A stretch of 64,000 nt of DNA. It comes from Gordonia alkaliphila (GTDB taxonomy: Bacteria > Actinomycetota > Actinomycetes > Mycobacteriales > Mycobacteriaceae). The stretch is from NCBI RefSeq assembly GCF_023017165.1, contig NZ_JALKBW010000001.1, positions 1,364,001 through 1,428,000 of the forward strand, in the 5' to 3' direction. Of this stretch, positions 36,806-47,367 are shown piece after piece. The translations under genes and the position numbers were made by a program. Under the pieces are notes generated by a model. That model did no database searches and was not told the DNA's origin. It saw only the letters and a list, made by a program, of their open reading frames with translations. Every line of letters begins with the position of its first letter. The first letter of the stretch is position 1.

Positions 36806-37999
36806 GTGTCTCAGTTCGCCTCGGAGGTCTTCGTCTACGACGCCGTCCGCACCCCGAAGGGGCGGGTGAAGCGCGCCGGCGGCACGCTCGCCGACGTCCC
36901 CGCCTACGAGCTGCTCGCGACGCTGCTGCGGGCGTTGCGGGAGCGCGGGCTGGATCCCGAGCAGGTCCATGACATGGTCATCGGCACCAGCACGGCGGCC
37001 GGTGAGCAGGGTGGCGACATCGCCCGCGCCGCGGCGCTGTGGGCGCAGTGGCCGGACACTGTTCCCGGCGGTGTGGTCTCGCGACTGTGCTGCTCGGGGC
37101 TGGATGCCATCGGCACCGCGACGGCCAAGGTGGCGTCGGGCATGAACGACGTGGTGCTGGCCGGCGGCGTGGAGTCGATGTCGCGGGTCCCGATGCTGTT
37201 CGATAAGCCGAGCTTCGCCTTCGAAGGCGAGCTGCAAGACGCGACCGGGTACGTCACCATCGGCGTCGCCGCCGACCTCACCGCCGCGGATGCCGGCTTC
37301 ACGCGCGAGGAGCTCGACGCCTACGCGGTGCGCTCGCACCAGCGTGCCGCGGCGGCCCCGATGTCGGATTCGGTCATCCCGATCAGGCCCGGGGACACGG
37401 TGGTCCTCGCGCGCGACGAGGGCGCCCGTCCAGACGCGGACCTGGCCGGGTTCGCCGCCTTGGCCACGCTGTTCGGCGACGATCCCTCGTGGGACCTGGT
37501 GGCCCGGCAACTCCCCGACTCGCTGCGCCCGGAGGGCGGACTGCACACCGTCGGGACGGCGCCGCAGCTGTGCGACGGCGCGTCGGCGGCCGTGCTCGGT
37601 TCCGGGTCGGCAGGCTCGACGCTGGGTACGGCGCCGATCGGCGAGATCGTCGCCGCCACCCAGACCGCGGTGCGCTCGCCGCGGCTCACCGCCGGCGTGC
37701 AGGCCGCCCGGGACGCGCTGGAGCGGGCCGGGATCACCGCCGCCGACCTGGACGTGATCGAGGCGAACGAGTCGTTCGCGGTGTCCCCGCTGCTGCTGAC
37801 CCGCGAACTCGACCTGGATCCGGCCCGGGTGAACCCGAACGGCGGATCCGTCGCGACCGGCCACCCGCTCGGCGCCAGTGGCGGGTCGCTGCTGGTCAAC
37901 GCGCTCGATCAGCTCGCGCGCGTCGACGGCGAGTTCGCCCTGCTGGCGATCCCCGGCGGCCTCGGCCTCGGCGCCGCCGTGGTGGTGCGGCGCGTGTGA
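36806..37999 (+). CDS. thiolase-family acetyl-CoA acetyl/acyltransferase, second active-site Cys missing
   Basis: A 397-residue thiolase. The nucleophile Cys is in RLCCSGLDAI, NESFAV corresponds to the NEAF motif, and the catalytic His is in GHPLGASGG. In normal thiolases a C-terminal Cys in CxGGGxG acts as the general base; here the segment reads IPGGLGLGAA, with Pro at the Cys position. The enzyme may be altered in mechanism or specialised for thiolysis of bulky substrates. GTG start at 36806; the stop overlaps the next start by GTGA. Confidence 0.88.
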   Translation: MSQFASEVFVYDAVRTPKGRVKRAGGTLADVPAYELLATLLRALRERGLDPEQVHDMVIGTSTAAGEQGGDIARAAALWAQWPDTVPGGVVSRLCCSGLDAIGTATAKVASGMNDVVLAGGVESMSRVPMLFDKPSFAFEGELQDATGYVTIGVAADLTAADAGFTREELDAYAVRSHQRAAAAPMSDSVIPIRPGDTVVLARDEGARPDADLAGFAALATLFGDDPSWDLVARQLPDSLRPEGGLHTVGTAPQLCDGASAAVLGSGSAGSTLGTAPIGEIVAATQTAVRSPRLTAGVQAARDALERAGITAADLDVIEANESFAVSPLLLTRELDLDPARVNPNGGSVATGHPLGASGGSLLVNALDQLARVDGEFALLAIPGGLGLGAAVVVRRV

Positions 38000-38844
38000 A
38001 GCCGACGCCCGTGTCTCCGCTGACCAACGCGCTCGCAGCGCTCGAGCTGACCGAGATCGACGACGACCGGTTCACCGCGGACAACATCGACCTCGGCGCC
38101 CGACGGCTATTCGGCGGGCAACTGCTGGCGCAGATGCTGGTGGCCGCCGCGCGCACCGTGCCCGAGCCCGCGCAGCCGCGTTCGCTGCACGTCTACTTCC
38201 TGGCACCCGGCAACTCCGAGGACCGCGTGGAGTTCGCGGTGACGCGCACCCGGGACGGCCGTCGACTGTCCAACCGATCGGTGACCGCCGAGCAGGCGGG
38301 CCGCGTGCTGGCGACGGCCATGGTCTCGGTCGTCGCGCCCAGCGAAGGAGTCGCCAATCAGGCGCTGATGCCGACGGTCCCGCCGCCCGAGCAGTGCCCG
38401 ACGCTGGCGGATTGGGCCGAGCAGTGGGGCGGCCTCACCGAGATCTGGTCGACGATGAACGTCGCCGACTTCCGGCTGGTCCCGGATCCGCCGGACGGCA
38501 CGACGATGGCCTGGCTGCGCGCGGCCGGTCCGCTGCCGGACCAGCCCGTCACGCACGCGGCCTGGGCGCTGCTGATGTCCGACATCACCGCCCTGGCGGC
38601 GGGACTCGCCGCACACGACGTCCCGGTCGGCGGCGAGCACCTCGGCGACCGGCCCTGGGGCGCGGTGTCGCTGGACCATGCGATGTGGTTCCACCGGCCG
38701 GCCCGCGCCGACGAGTGGCTGCTGTACGCGCAGCGCTCTCCGTCGTCGTCGGACGGTCGCGGGCTGGTGGTGGCCGACGTCTTCACCGTCGACGGCCGCT
38801 GCGTCGGATCGTTCACCCAGGAGGGTCTGTTCGCCCAGTCGTGA
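37996..38844 (+). CDS. tesB: acyl-CoA thioesterase II (TesB-type)
   Basis: A 282-residue double-hotdog thioesterase that hydrolyses acyl-CoA to free acid and CoA. The family signals are RLFGGQLLAQMLVAA, RSLHVYFLAPG, LDHAMWFHRP and DEWLLY. The GTG start at 37996 (VKPTPVSPL) overlaps the thiolase stop as GTGA, which decides it against the long upstream open frame. It is the second gene of the lipid operon. Confidence 0.9.
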   Translation: MKPTPVSPLTNALAALELTEIDDDRFTADNIDLGARRLFGGQLLAQMLVAAARTVPEPAQPRSLHVYFLAPGNSEDRVEFAVTRTRDGRRLSNRSVTAEQAGRVLATAMVSVVAPSEGVANQALMPTVPPPEQCPTLADWAEQWGGLTEIWSTMNVADFRLVPDPPDGTTMAWLRAAGPLPDQPVTHAAWALLMSDITALAAGLAAHDVPVGGEHLGDRPWGAVSLDHAMWFHRPARADEWLLYAQRSPSSSDGRGLVVADVFTVDGRCVGSFTQEGLFAQS

Positions 38845-38985
38845 GCGCACGGCGAACCCCGGGCCCTTCGGTGGTTGTGCTCCGGGTACAAAGTCCCGCC
38901 GATAGTTCGTGTCTGCAGGCCGTTTCGCCGTGCCGCAAAGCTCCATAGTGTCAATGGTCACAACCGACTACGAAAGGTGTTGACC

Positions 38986-40452
38986 GTGACAGGCACGTAT
39001 TTCGCGTGGGACCTGGCGTATCGAGGAGACGCGCCGTGTGTCCGCGACGATCGGTTGGAACTGACGTACGCGCAGTTCGCGCAGTGTGTGGAAGCGGTCG
39101 CCGAGCAACTGGCCGGACTGGGCGTCGGACCCGGCGATGTGATCGCGACGTTCCTTCCCAACCGGGCGGAACTGCTGGTGGTCCTCAGCGCGGCCTGGCG
39201 CCTTCGGGCCGTCGGCACCCCGGTCAACCCCGGCTTCACCGACCATGAGGCCGAGTACCAACTCGCCGACTCCGGCGCGAAGGTCGTGGTGGCCGCCGCG
39301 CCGGTGGGTGACGCGGCGAAGCGCACCTTTGTCGACGTCGAGACCTTGGCGACGGTGCCGAGCGCCGCCTGGACGCCTCCCACGGCGCCGACCGACGCCG
39401 ACGACGCGCTGCTGATCTACACCTCGGGGTCCACCAGGCAGCCCAAGGGCGTGCGACTGGGCCACGACAATCTGCACTTCTTCGCTCGGGCCGCCGGCGA
39501 GCACTTCCAGGTCGGCGCGGACGGGCACGCGCTGCTGATCCTGCCCCTGTTTCACGTCAACGCGATCGCGGTCAGCTGCCTGACGCCGATCATGGCCGGG
39601 GGACAGGCGAGTATCACCGGCCACTTCTCGGCGAGCCGCTTCTTCGACGACGTCGCACGCCTCAAGCCCACCTACTTCTCCGCGGTCCCCACCATCTACG
39701 CGATGCTCGTCTCGCGCGGTGACATCCCCGCGGGTGCCACCGATTCGCTGCGCTTCGCCGTCTGCGGCGCCGCGCCGATCTCCCGCGAACTGCTGGAGAA
39801 GGTCGAGGCGAGCTTCGGCATCCCGATCGTCGAGGGCTACGGGCTCACCGAGGGCACGTGCGCCTCGGCTTGCAACCCCATCGACGGCGTGCGCAAGCTC
39901 GGCACGGTGGGTCCGGCGATGCCCGGTCAGCAGATCCGGATCGTCGGCGCGACGGGCGAGGACGTGCCCACCGGCGAGCGCGGCGAGGTGCTCATCGGCG
40001 GCCCGGCGGTGATGCGCGGCTATCTCAACCGGCCCGAGGCGACCGCCGAGACGATCGTCGACGGCTGGCTGCACACCGGTGACGTCGGCACCTTCGACGA
40101 GGACGGCTACCTGCGCATCGTCGACCGGATCAAGGACATGATCATCCGCGGCGGCGAGAACATCTACCCCAAGGAGATCGAGGCCGCGCTGTCGGCGGAG
40201 CCCCGCGTCCTCGAGTGCGCGGTGATCGGCGCCCCCGATCCGTTCTTCGGTGAAGTGCCGGTCGCCTATGTGGTGACCTACCCGAACGCCGACGTCACCG
40301 CCGAGGCCCTGGCCGCGTTCGTCGAGGACCGGCTGGCCAAGGTGAAGCGGCCCGCACGGATCCACATCGTCGAGCAACTGCCGCGCAATCCGGTCGGCAA
40401 GATCGACAAGCCCGCCCTGCGGCGCCGCAGCGCCGAGGCCGCCGCCGTCTGA
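38986..40452 (+). CDS. AMP-dependent acyl-CoA synthetase/ligase
   Basis: A 488-residue ANL-superfamily enzyme that activates a carboxylic acid as an acyl-adenylate and then an acyl-CoA. The P-loop IYTSGSTRQPKGV, EGYGLTEG, the hinge GWLHTGDVGTFDEDGYL and the catalytic Lys in PRNPVGKIDK are all present. The GTG start follows GAAAGG by nine bases; the frame extends further up without support. A 141-bp gap separates it from tesB. Substrate chain length cannot be read from the sequence. Confidence 0.92.
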   Translation: MTGTYFAWDLAYRGDAPCVRDDRLELTYAQFAQCVEAVAEQLAGLGVGPGDVIATFLPNRAELLVVLSAAWRLRAVGTPVNPGFTDHEAEYQLADSGAKVVVAAAPVGDAAKRTFVDVETLATVPSAAWTPPTAPTDADDALLIYTSGSTRQPKGVRLGHDNLHFFARAAGEHFQVGADGHALLILPLFHVNAIAVSCLTPIMAGGQASITGHFSASRFFDDVARLKPTYFSAVPTIYAMLVSRGDIPAGATDSLRFAVCGAAPISRELLEKVEASFGIPIVEGYGLTEGTCASACNPIDGVRKLGTVGPAMPGQQIRIVGATGEDVPTGERGEVLIGGPAVMRGYLNRPEATAETIVDGWLHTGDVGTFDEDGYLRIVDRIKDMIIRGGENIYPKEIEAALSAEPRVLECAVIGAPDPFFGEVPVAYVVTYPNADVTAEALAAFVEDRLAKVKRPARIHIVEQLPRNPVGKIDKPALRRRSAEAAAV

Positions 40453-40581
40453 CCGCGGCGTCGTCCGACGCCAGCCCGATCAACACCCACCCGACGCCGA
40501 GCAGCTCTCGGCGCGATGACCCCTGCCCGCACCGGCTGGAAGCCGCCGGGCCGCGACAATCCGAAAGAGGAGAGCACGACA

Positions 40582-42390
40582 ATGGGTTTCACCGAAGGAG
40601 ACTTCCCGCCGGTCGATCCGGCGACGTTCCGACAGCTACCGCTGTCCGAACGGATCCGCATCCTCGCCACCCACTGGGGCGACTACGGTTTCGGCACCGC
40701 GAAGGTGGTGCACGTCATCTACCTGGTGAAGGTGGCGCTGCTGTACATCGTCTGCGGTGTGTCGCTGGCGACCCTGACCTCCGGGCTGAACCCGCTGCAC
40801 ATCAGCGAATGGTGGAACGAGCCGATCGTCTACCAGAAGCTCATCCTGTGGACGGTGTTCGTCGAGGGCGTCGGCGTCGCCGGTTCCTGGGGCCCGCTGG
40901 CCGGCAAGTTCAAGCCGATGACCGGTGGCATCCTGTTCTGGCTGCGTCCGCAGACCATCCGGCTGCCACCGTGGCCGGACACCGTGCCGGGCACTCGCGG
41001 TGACACGCGCACCGTGTTCGACGTCGTGCTGTACGCGGCCTTCCTGATTAACCTGCTGGTGGCGATCGTGCTGCCGGGTAAGGAGTCGACCAGCTTCACC
41101 GATGCGATGGCGAACTCGCCGCTGCACATCGACCCCGCGCACGGCCTGATCAACCCCGTGGTGCTCTTCCCGCTGATGGCGATCTGGGTGCTGCTGGGCC
41201 TGCGCGACAAGACGATCTTCCTGGCAGCTCGCGCCGAGCAGTACCTGCCCGCGGTGATCTTCTTCGCGTTCCTGCCGTTCGTCGACATGATCGTCGCGCT
41301 GAAGCTGCTGATCGTCATCGTGTGGATCTGCGCCGGTATCTCCAAGATCGGTCTGCACTTCACCGCCGTGATTCCGCCGATGATCTCCAATACGCCGTGG
41401 CTCACGATCAAGCGTCTCAAGCGCGCCAACTACCGCAACTTCCCGACCGATCTGCGTTCCTCGGGCGCGGCCAGCTTCCAGGGCCACGTGCTGGGCACCA
41501 TCGTCGAGATCGCGGCCCCGCTGGTCCTGCTCCTGTCGGTCAACAAGTGGCTGACGCTGGCCGCCGTCATCCTGATGGTCTGCTTCCACCTGTTCATCTT
41601 CTCGACCTTCCCGCTGGCCGTGCCGCTGGAATGGAACGTCCTGTTCGCCTTCGCCTCCGTGTTCCTGTTCTGGGGCTTCCCGGCCTGGGAGGGCTTCGGC
41701 GTCGCCGACATGAGCTCGGGCTGGCTCACCGTCGGCATCGTCATCGCGCTACTGGTGTTCCCGGTGCTGGGCAACCTGCGCCCGGATCTGGTCTCGTTCC
41801 TGCCGTCCATGCGTCAGTACGCGGGCAACTGGGCGTCGGCCCTGTGGGCCTTCACTCCGGGCGCTGAAGACAAGCTGAATCAGCACGTGGTGCGGCCCAC
41901 CGTGAACCAGATCGACCAGCTGACCGCGGACTACGGCCCCGAGGCCGCCGAGATCACCATGCAGCAGACCATCGCCTGGCGCTCGCTGCACAGCCAGGGC
42001 CGCGGCCTGTTCTCGGTGCTGTACCGAGAGTTCGGTGACGAGATCGACGCCTACACGATCCGGGAGGCGGAGTTCGCCTGCAACTCGCTGGTCGGCTTCA
42101 ACTTCGGAGAGGGCCACCTCCACAACCACCGTATGATCGAGGCGTTGCAGCGGCGCTGCAATTTCGCTCCCGGCGAGTTCACGGTTGTCTGGGTCGAGTC
42201 CCAGCCGATCCACCGATGGAAGCAGGACTACATGGTGATCGACGCTGCGTTGGGCGTGATCGAACGCGGTCGCTGGAACGTGCGCGACGCCGTCGAGGCA
42301 CAGCCGTGGCTCGCCGACGGCCCCATCCCGATCGACGTCCACTGGCGCAGTGAGAATGCTCCCCGCCGCGGCGGAGTGCGCTTGTCATGA
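40582..42390 (+). CDS. DUF3556 polytopic membrane protein
   Basis: A 602-residue protein. Residues 1-420 carry about nine hydrophobic helices. The C-terminal 170 residues are soluble (DKLNQHVVRPT..., FGEGHLHNHRMIEAL, WVESQPIHRWKQDY). The whole protein fits DUF3556, a family from mycolate-producing actinobacteria whose role is unknown. The start at 40582 (MGFTEGDFPPV) sits well behind AAAGAGGAG. Its stop overlaps the next start by ATGA, so it is coupled to the oxidoreductase, its probable functional partner. Confidence 0.82.
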   Translation: MGFTEGDFPPVDPATFRQLPLSERIRILATHWGDYGFGTAKVVHVIYLVKVALLYIVCGVSLATLTSGLNPLHISEWWNEPIVYQKLILWTVFVEGVGVAGSWGPLAGKFKPMTGGILFWLRPQTIRLPPWPDTVPGTRGDTRTVFDVVLYAAFLINLLVAIVLPGKESTSFTDAMANSPLHIDPAHGLINPVVLFPLMAIWVLLGLRDKTIFLAARAEQYLPAVIFFAFLPFVDMIVALKLLIVIVWICAGISKIGLHFTAVIPPMISNTPWLTIKRLKRANYRNFPTDLRSSGAASFQGHVLGTIVEIAAPLVLLLSVNKWLTLAAVILMVCFHLFIFSTFPLAVPLEWNVLFAFASVFLFWGFPAWEGFGVADMSSGWLTVGIVIALLVFPVLGNLRPDLVSFLPSMRQYAGNWASALWAFTPGAEDKLNQHVVRPTVNQIDQLTADYGPEAAEITMQQTIAWRSLHSQGRGLFSVLYREFGDEIDAYTIREAEFACNSLVGFNFGEGHLHNHRMIEALQRRCNFAPGEFTVVWVESQPIHRWKQDYMVIDAALGVIERGRWNVRDAVEAQPWLADGPIPIDVHWRSENAPRRGGVRLS

Positions 42391-43805
42391 CGACTGCTGT
42401 CGTGATCGGCGGCGGGCCCAACGGGCTCGCCGCCGGTCTCCGGCTCGCCCGCGCCGGCGTCGATGTCACCGTCCTGGAGGCCCGGGACGAGGTGGGTGGC
42501 GGCGCGCGCTCGGGTGAGCTCGAGGTTCCCGGTGTCATCCACGACCACTGCTCGGCCGTGCACCCGCTGGGCGTGGGCTCCCCGTTCTGGCAGGAGATCG
42601 GGCTCGACCGTTACGGCCTTCAGTGGGCGTGGCCGGAGATCGACTGCACCCACCCGCTCGACGACGGCGACATCGGCGTTCTGCACCAGTCGATCGAGGA
42701 GACCGCCGCCGGCCTCGGCGTCGACGGACGGCGCTGGAAGCTGGCCTTCGGCGACATCGTGCGGGGCTTCGACGAGCTGGCGCCGGACCTGCTGCGGCCG
42801 ATCGTCAACGTGCCACGACATCCGTTCCGGCTGGCGGCGTTCGGGCCGCGGGCGCTGCTGCCGGCCACGATGATGGCGCGGTTGTTCGCCACGCCTGCGG
42901 CGCGAGCGCTGTACGCGGGTGTGGCCGCGCACGGCTTCACCCGACTGGATACGCCGATGACGGCGGCGTTGGGCATCATGATCACCGCGAGTGGGCACCG
43001 CTTCGGCTGGCCGGTGGCCGTCGGCGGTTCCGGCGCGATCACCCGGGCGGCGGCCGATGCGCTGCTCGACCTCGGCGGCACCATCGAAACGGGCGTGATG
43101 ATCTCGGACCGCTCGCAGATTCCGGATGCCGACCTGGTGATGCTGGATCTGTCGGCATCGCAGGCGTTGTCGCTGTACGGCGACCGGATGCCGGACCGGA
43201 TCGCGAAGGCCTACGGGCGCTACCGCGTCGGGTCGTCGGCCTTCAAGGTGGACTTCGTGATCCGCGGGGACATTCCGTGGCGCAACCCGGAGTCGGCCCG
43301 GGCGGGCACCGTGCACCTGGGCGGTGACCTCGCCGAGGTCGCGTACACCGAGAAGCAGCGGGCCGCCGGGGTGCTGGTGGAGAACCCGTTCGTCCTGGTC
43401 GGGCAGCAGTATCTGGCCGATCCGAGCCGCAGCAGCGGCGACCTGAACCCGATCTGGTCGTACGCCCACGTGCCGCCGGGGTTCGACGGTGACGCCACCG
43501 AGGCGGTGATCCGGCAGATCGAACGGTTCGCGCCCGGCTTCCGCGACACCATCGTGGCGACCACCTCGACGGGCACCATGGCCCTGGAGCAGTACAACCC
43601 CAACTACGCCGCGGGCGACATCATCGGCGGCGCCAACACCGGACTGCAGACGATCCTGCGGCCGCGGCTGGCACTGGACCCGTACGCGACCGGGGTCGAC
43701 GGGGTGTACCTGTGCTCGCAGTCGGCGCCGCCGGGCGCCGGGATCCACGGCCTGTGCGGCATGCACGCCGCCGACTCCGCGCTGCGCTCGATCGGGCGCC
43801 GATGA
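42387..43805 (+). CDS. phytoene-desaturase-like FAD-dependent oxidoreductase
   Basis: A 472-residue flavoprotein. The N-terminal Rossmann motif GGGPNGLAAGLRLARAG binds FAD, and a C-terminal FAD-contact region ends CSQSAPPGAGIHGLCGMHAA. It resembles the CrtI/phytoene-dehydrogenase group, many actinobacterial members of which are not carotenoid enzymes. No other carotenoid gene lies nearby, so the substrate is more likely a lipid. It overlaps the DUF3556 gene by four bases. Confidence 0.85.
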   Translation: MTTAVVIGGGPNGLAAGLRLARAGVDVTVLEARDEVGGGARSGELEVPGVIHDHCSAVHPLGVGSPFWQEIGLDRYGLQWAWPEIDCTHPLDDGDIGVLHQSIEETAAGLGVDGRRWKLAFGDIVRGFDELAPDLLRPIVNVPRHPFRLAAFGPRALLPATMMARLFATPAARALYAGVAAHGFTRLDTPMTAALGIMITASGHRFGWPVAVGGSGAITRAAADALLDLGGTIETGVMISDRSQIPDADLVMLDLSASQALSLYGDRMPDRIAKAYGRYRVGSSAFKVDFVIRGDIPWRNPESARAGTVHLGGDLAEVAYTEKQRAAGVLVENPFVLVGQQYLADPSRSSGDLNPIWSYAHVPPGFDGDATEAVIRQIERFAPGFRDTIVATTSTGTMALEQYNPNYAAGDIIGGANTGLQTILRPRLALDPYATGVDGVYLCSQSAPPGAGIHGLCGMHAADSALRSIGRR

Positions 43806-43809
43806 CCGA

Positions 43810-45090
43810 GTGGCCCTCGTGAGTCAGCCGATCGCCGACGACGACGCCGAGTTCCGCGAGGTACTCGGCGTCGTCGCCGGCCGTCTGCGCGACGTCGAAC
43901 AGCAGATGGTCGACGACATGTCGGCACGGATGCTCGAGATCGATCACCTCGACGGCGACCCCGTCTTGGTGACGCTGCTGCGGGCCAGCGTCGAGGGCAA
44001 CATCACGACGATCAACCACGTGCTGTCCAACGACATCCCGATCAGCAATCTGCAGCCGACCACCGCGGCCGTCGAGTATGCGCTGCGGCTCGCGCAGCGC
44101 GAAGTGCCCTCGAACTCGTTGATGCGGGCCTACCGCACCGGCGAGTTCGAGTTCAACAAACTCGCGCTGGATGTTCTCTCCGAGATCGATGTGAGCGAGC
44201 GGATCGCGGTGCGGGTCGCGAAGTACGTGGCAGTGGTGCTGTTCGAGTACATCGACTGGATCACCCAGTACGTCTTCCACGCGTACGAGACCGAACGCGT
44301 GCGCTGGATCGGGGCCGAGGGCGGCGTCCTGTCGTCGGCGGTCAACCAGCTCCTCGTCGACGACGGTTCGTCGTCGATGGAAGTCGAAGCGGAGGCGTTC
44401 GAGGCGGAGACCGGATACCGCCTCGATGTCACCCACCAGGCAGTGATCCTGTGGAGCGCCGACTCGTCCGTGGTCCTCACCGAGATCGATCGTGCCGCGA
44501 GGACTCTGGCGTCAGCTGTGCGCGCGGTGGCGCCGCCGATCGTCACCGCGACCGATCGCAGCACCGTGTGGATGTGGATTCCGCTCGGGCCGGGCACACC
44601 GGCGGTGGACACCGCGACGGTCGAGTCGCGGATGACGCTGCCCGCGCATCTGCGTCTGGCGCTGGGTCTGCCGGGCCCCGGGCTCGTCGGCTTTCGTCGC
44701 TCCCACCAGCAGGCGCGGGCGGCCTACGAGGTCGCGACCGCGGTGCCGCGCGAAGAACCGGCGGTGGTCGGGTACGGCGATCGCGGGGTGGCGGTGGTCT
44801 CGATGATGGCGCGCGACCTGCCCTCCACCCGCGCGTGGGTGCGGGAGATCCTCGGCCCGCTCGCCGGGGACAACGCCGGAGCCCAGGTGCTGCGCGAGAC
44901 CATGTCCGAATACCTCAAACACGGCGAGAGCCACGTGCGCACCGCCGAGCGCATGATGCTGCACCGCAACACCGTGAAGTACCGCATCGGCAAAGCCGTC
45001 GAAATCCTCCCGGACGGACACGATCGGATGGATCTGGCGCTGGCGCTGACGGTGTGCGAGTACCTGGGCACCGAGGTGCTGGCGACCTGA
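43810..45090 (+). CDS. PucR/CdaR-family transcriptional regulator
   Basis: A 426-residue regulator. The N-terminal two thirds hold a helical sensor and a GGDEF-like middle region. The C-terminal PucR-type helix-turn-helix has the usual core SEYLKHGESHVRTAERMMLHRNTVKYRIGK split over two helices. It begins at GTG 43810, five bases after the oxidoreductase stop (GTG 43819 is an alternative). As last gene of the lipid operon it probably controls it, in response to an unknown ligand. Confidence 0.88.
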   Translation: MALVSQPIADDDAEFREVLGVVAGRLRDVEQQMVDDMSARMLEIDHLDGDPVLVTLLRASVEGNITTINHVLSNDIPISNLQPTTAAVEYALRLAQREVPSNSLMRAYRTGEFEFNKLALDVLSEIDVSERIAVRVAKYVAVVLFEYIDWITQYVFHAYETERVRWIGAEGGVLSSAVNQLLVDDGSSSMEVEAEAFEAETGYRLDVTHQAVILWSADSSVVLTEIDRAARTLASAVRAVAPPIVTATDRSTVWMWIPLGPGTPAVDTATVESRMTLPAHLRLALGLPGPGLVGFRRSHQQARAAYEVATAVPREEPAVVGYGDRGVAVVSMMARDLPSTRAWVREILGPLAGDNAGAQVLRETMSEYLKHGESHVRTAERMMLHRNTVKYRIGKAVEILPDGHDRMDLALALTVCEYLGTEVLAT

Positions 45091-45124
45091 TTGCGCGGCC
45101 TGTCGGCCGACGGGCCCGATGACA

Positions 45125-45164
45125 ACGACGACGCCCCGAGCCGTGCGGCTCGGGGCGTCGTCGT
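45125..45164. terminator. 18-bp perfect hairpin between convergent genes
   Basis: ACGACGACGCCCCGAGCC pairs perfectly with 45147-45164 around a GTGC loop. It lies between the stops of the PucR-type regulator and gdhA and could terminate both strands. Confidence 0.8.
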
Positions 45165-45178
45165 GGTGCAGTCGGATA

Positions 45179-46558
<1,380 letters not shown>

Positions 46559-46661
46559 TCACCCGGCGCAGGCCGGGCATTTCCGCTAGAACTCTATCGG
46601 CGCGGACGCCACCGGCGACAATCGGACCCCGGTCTGGGCGCGGATCGGGTGGTCGCGAGGA

Positions 46662-47225
46662 TCAGTGATGGACCAGTTCGGGGAAGCGTTCGGCCGCGGT
46701 CGGCCGTTCCCCACGGCCCAACTGCACCGACAGCACCGCGGCGATCACGCCTACCGCGGCGAGAGCGATCGCCGGGGCCCAGAAGTCGCGCGGAGATGCG
46801 CCGTCGACCGGATCGATCGCGGAGACGATGCCCAGGAGTACGGCGCCGAGGAGGGTGACGGCCGCGAGGATGCCCAGACTCAGGCTCCAGCGGTGGGCGT
46901 TGCGGTAGACCTCGTCGTTGATGAATCCGACCGGTCGCTCGCCGACGTACTCCATCCGCCAGACGTGCAGCGGACCGACGGCGCCGACGTGGTCCCAACC
47001 GCGATCCTCACGGAAGGTGTAGTAGTCGGCGGGCGCCGGATTCGCACGACGATCCACCACGTACCGGACCTGCGCCGGCTCGCCGTCGTTGAAGCGAAGC
47101 CGCAGCGGGCTCCAGACGTCGACGTCGTGCAGGTGCCGACCGCGAGCGGCCTGGTTCTCCAGGTAGCGCTCGAGCGAGCCCGGAGCGAGATGGCGTACGG
47201 ACGCCAGCCATGCCGTAGTAGTCAT
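46662..47225 (-). CDS. DUF2812-domain membrane protein
   Basis: A 187-residue protein. Residues 1-100 show the DUF2812 pattern: ERYLENQAARGRHL, YYTFREDRGWDHVGAVG, VWRMEY. Two transmembrane helices (about 113-135 and 149-168) and a short charged tail follow. In other bacteria DUF2812 genes often pair with PadR regulators; none is nearby. The start at 47225 follows a perfect GGAGGT; a longer upstream frame is spurious. Confidence 0.72.
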   Translation of the reverse strand: MTTTAWLASVRHLAPGSLERYLENQAARGRHLHDVDVWSPLRLRFNDGEPAQVRYVVDRRANPAPADYYTFREDRGWDHVGAVGPLHVWRMEYVGERPVGFINDEVYRNAHRWSLSLGILAAVTLLGAVLLGIVSAIDPVDGASPRDFWAPAIALAAVGVIAAVLSVQLGRGERPTAAERFPELVHH

Positions 47226-47367
47226 CGGAGACCTCCAAATCCACAGCGGGATAACGTGTTTCAGTTTCCACTGTCGGCTCGCTCGGTCGCCGTTGGCAAG
47301 CGAGATGAGACGAAAGGTAAGCAACGTCTCTCCCGGCCGCGGGTGTGGTGCGGCACCGCCCGCCCGG

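Noticed and set aside
42387-43805. Carotenoid biosynthesis gene (crtI)
   Set aside because: The fold is right, but no phytoene synthase or other carotenoid gene is nearby, and the neighbours are acyl-CoA enzymes.
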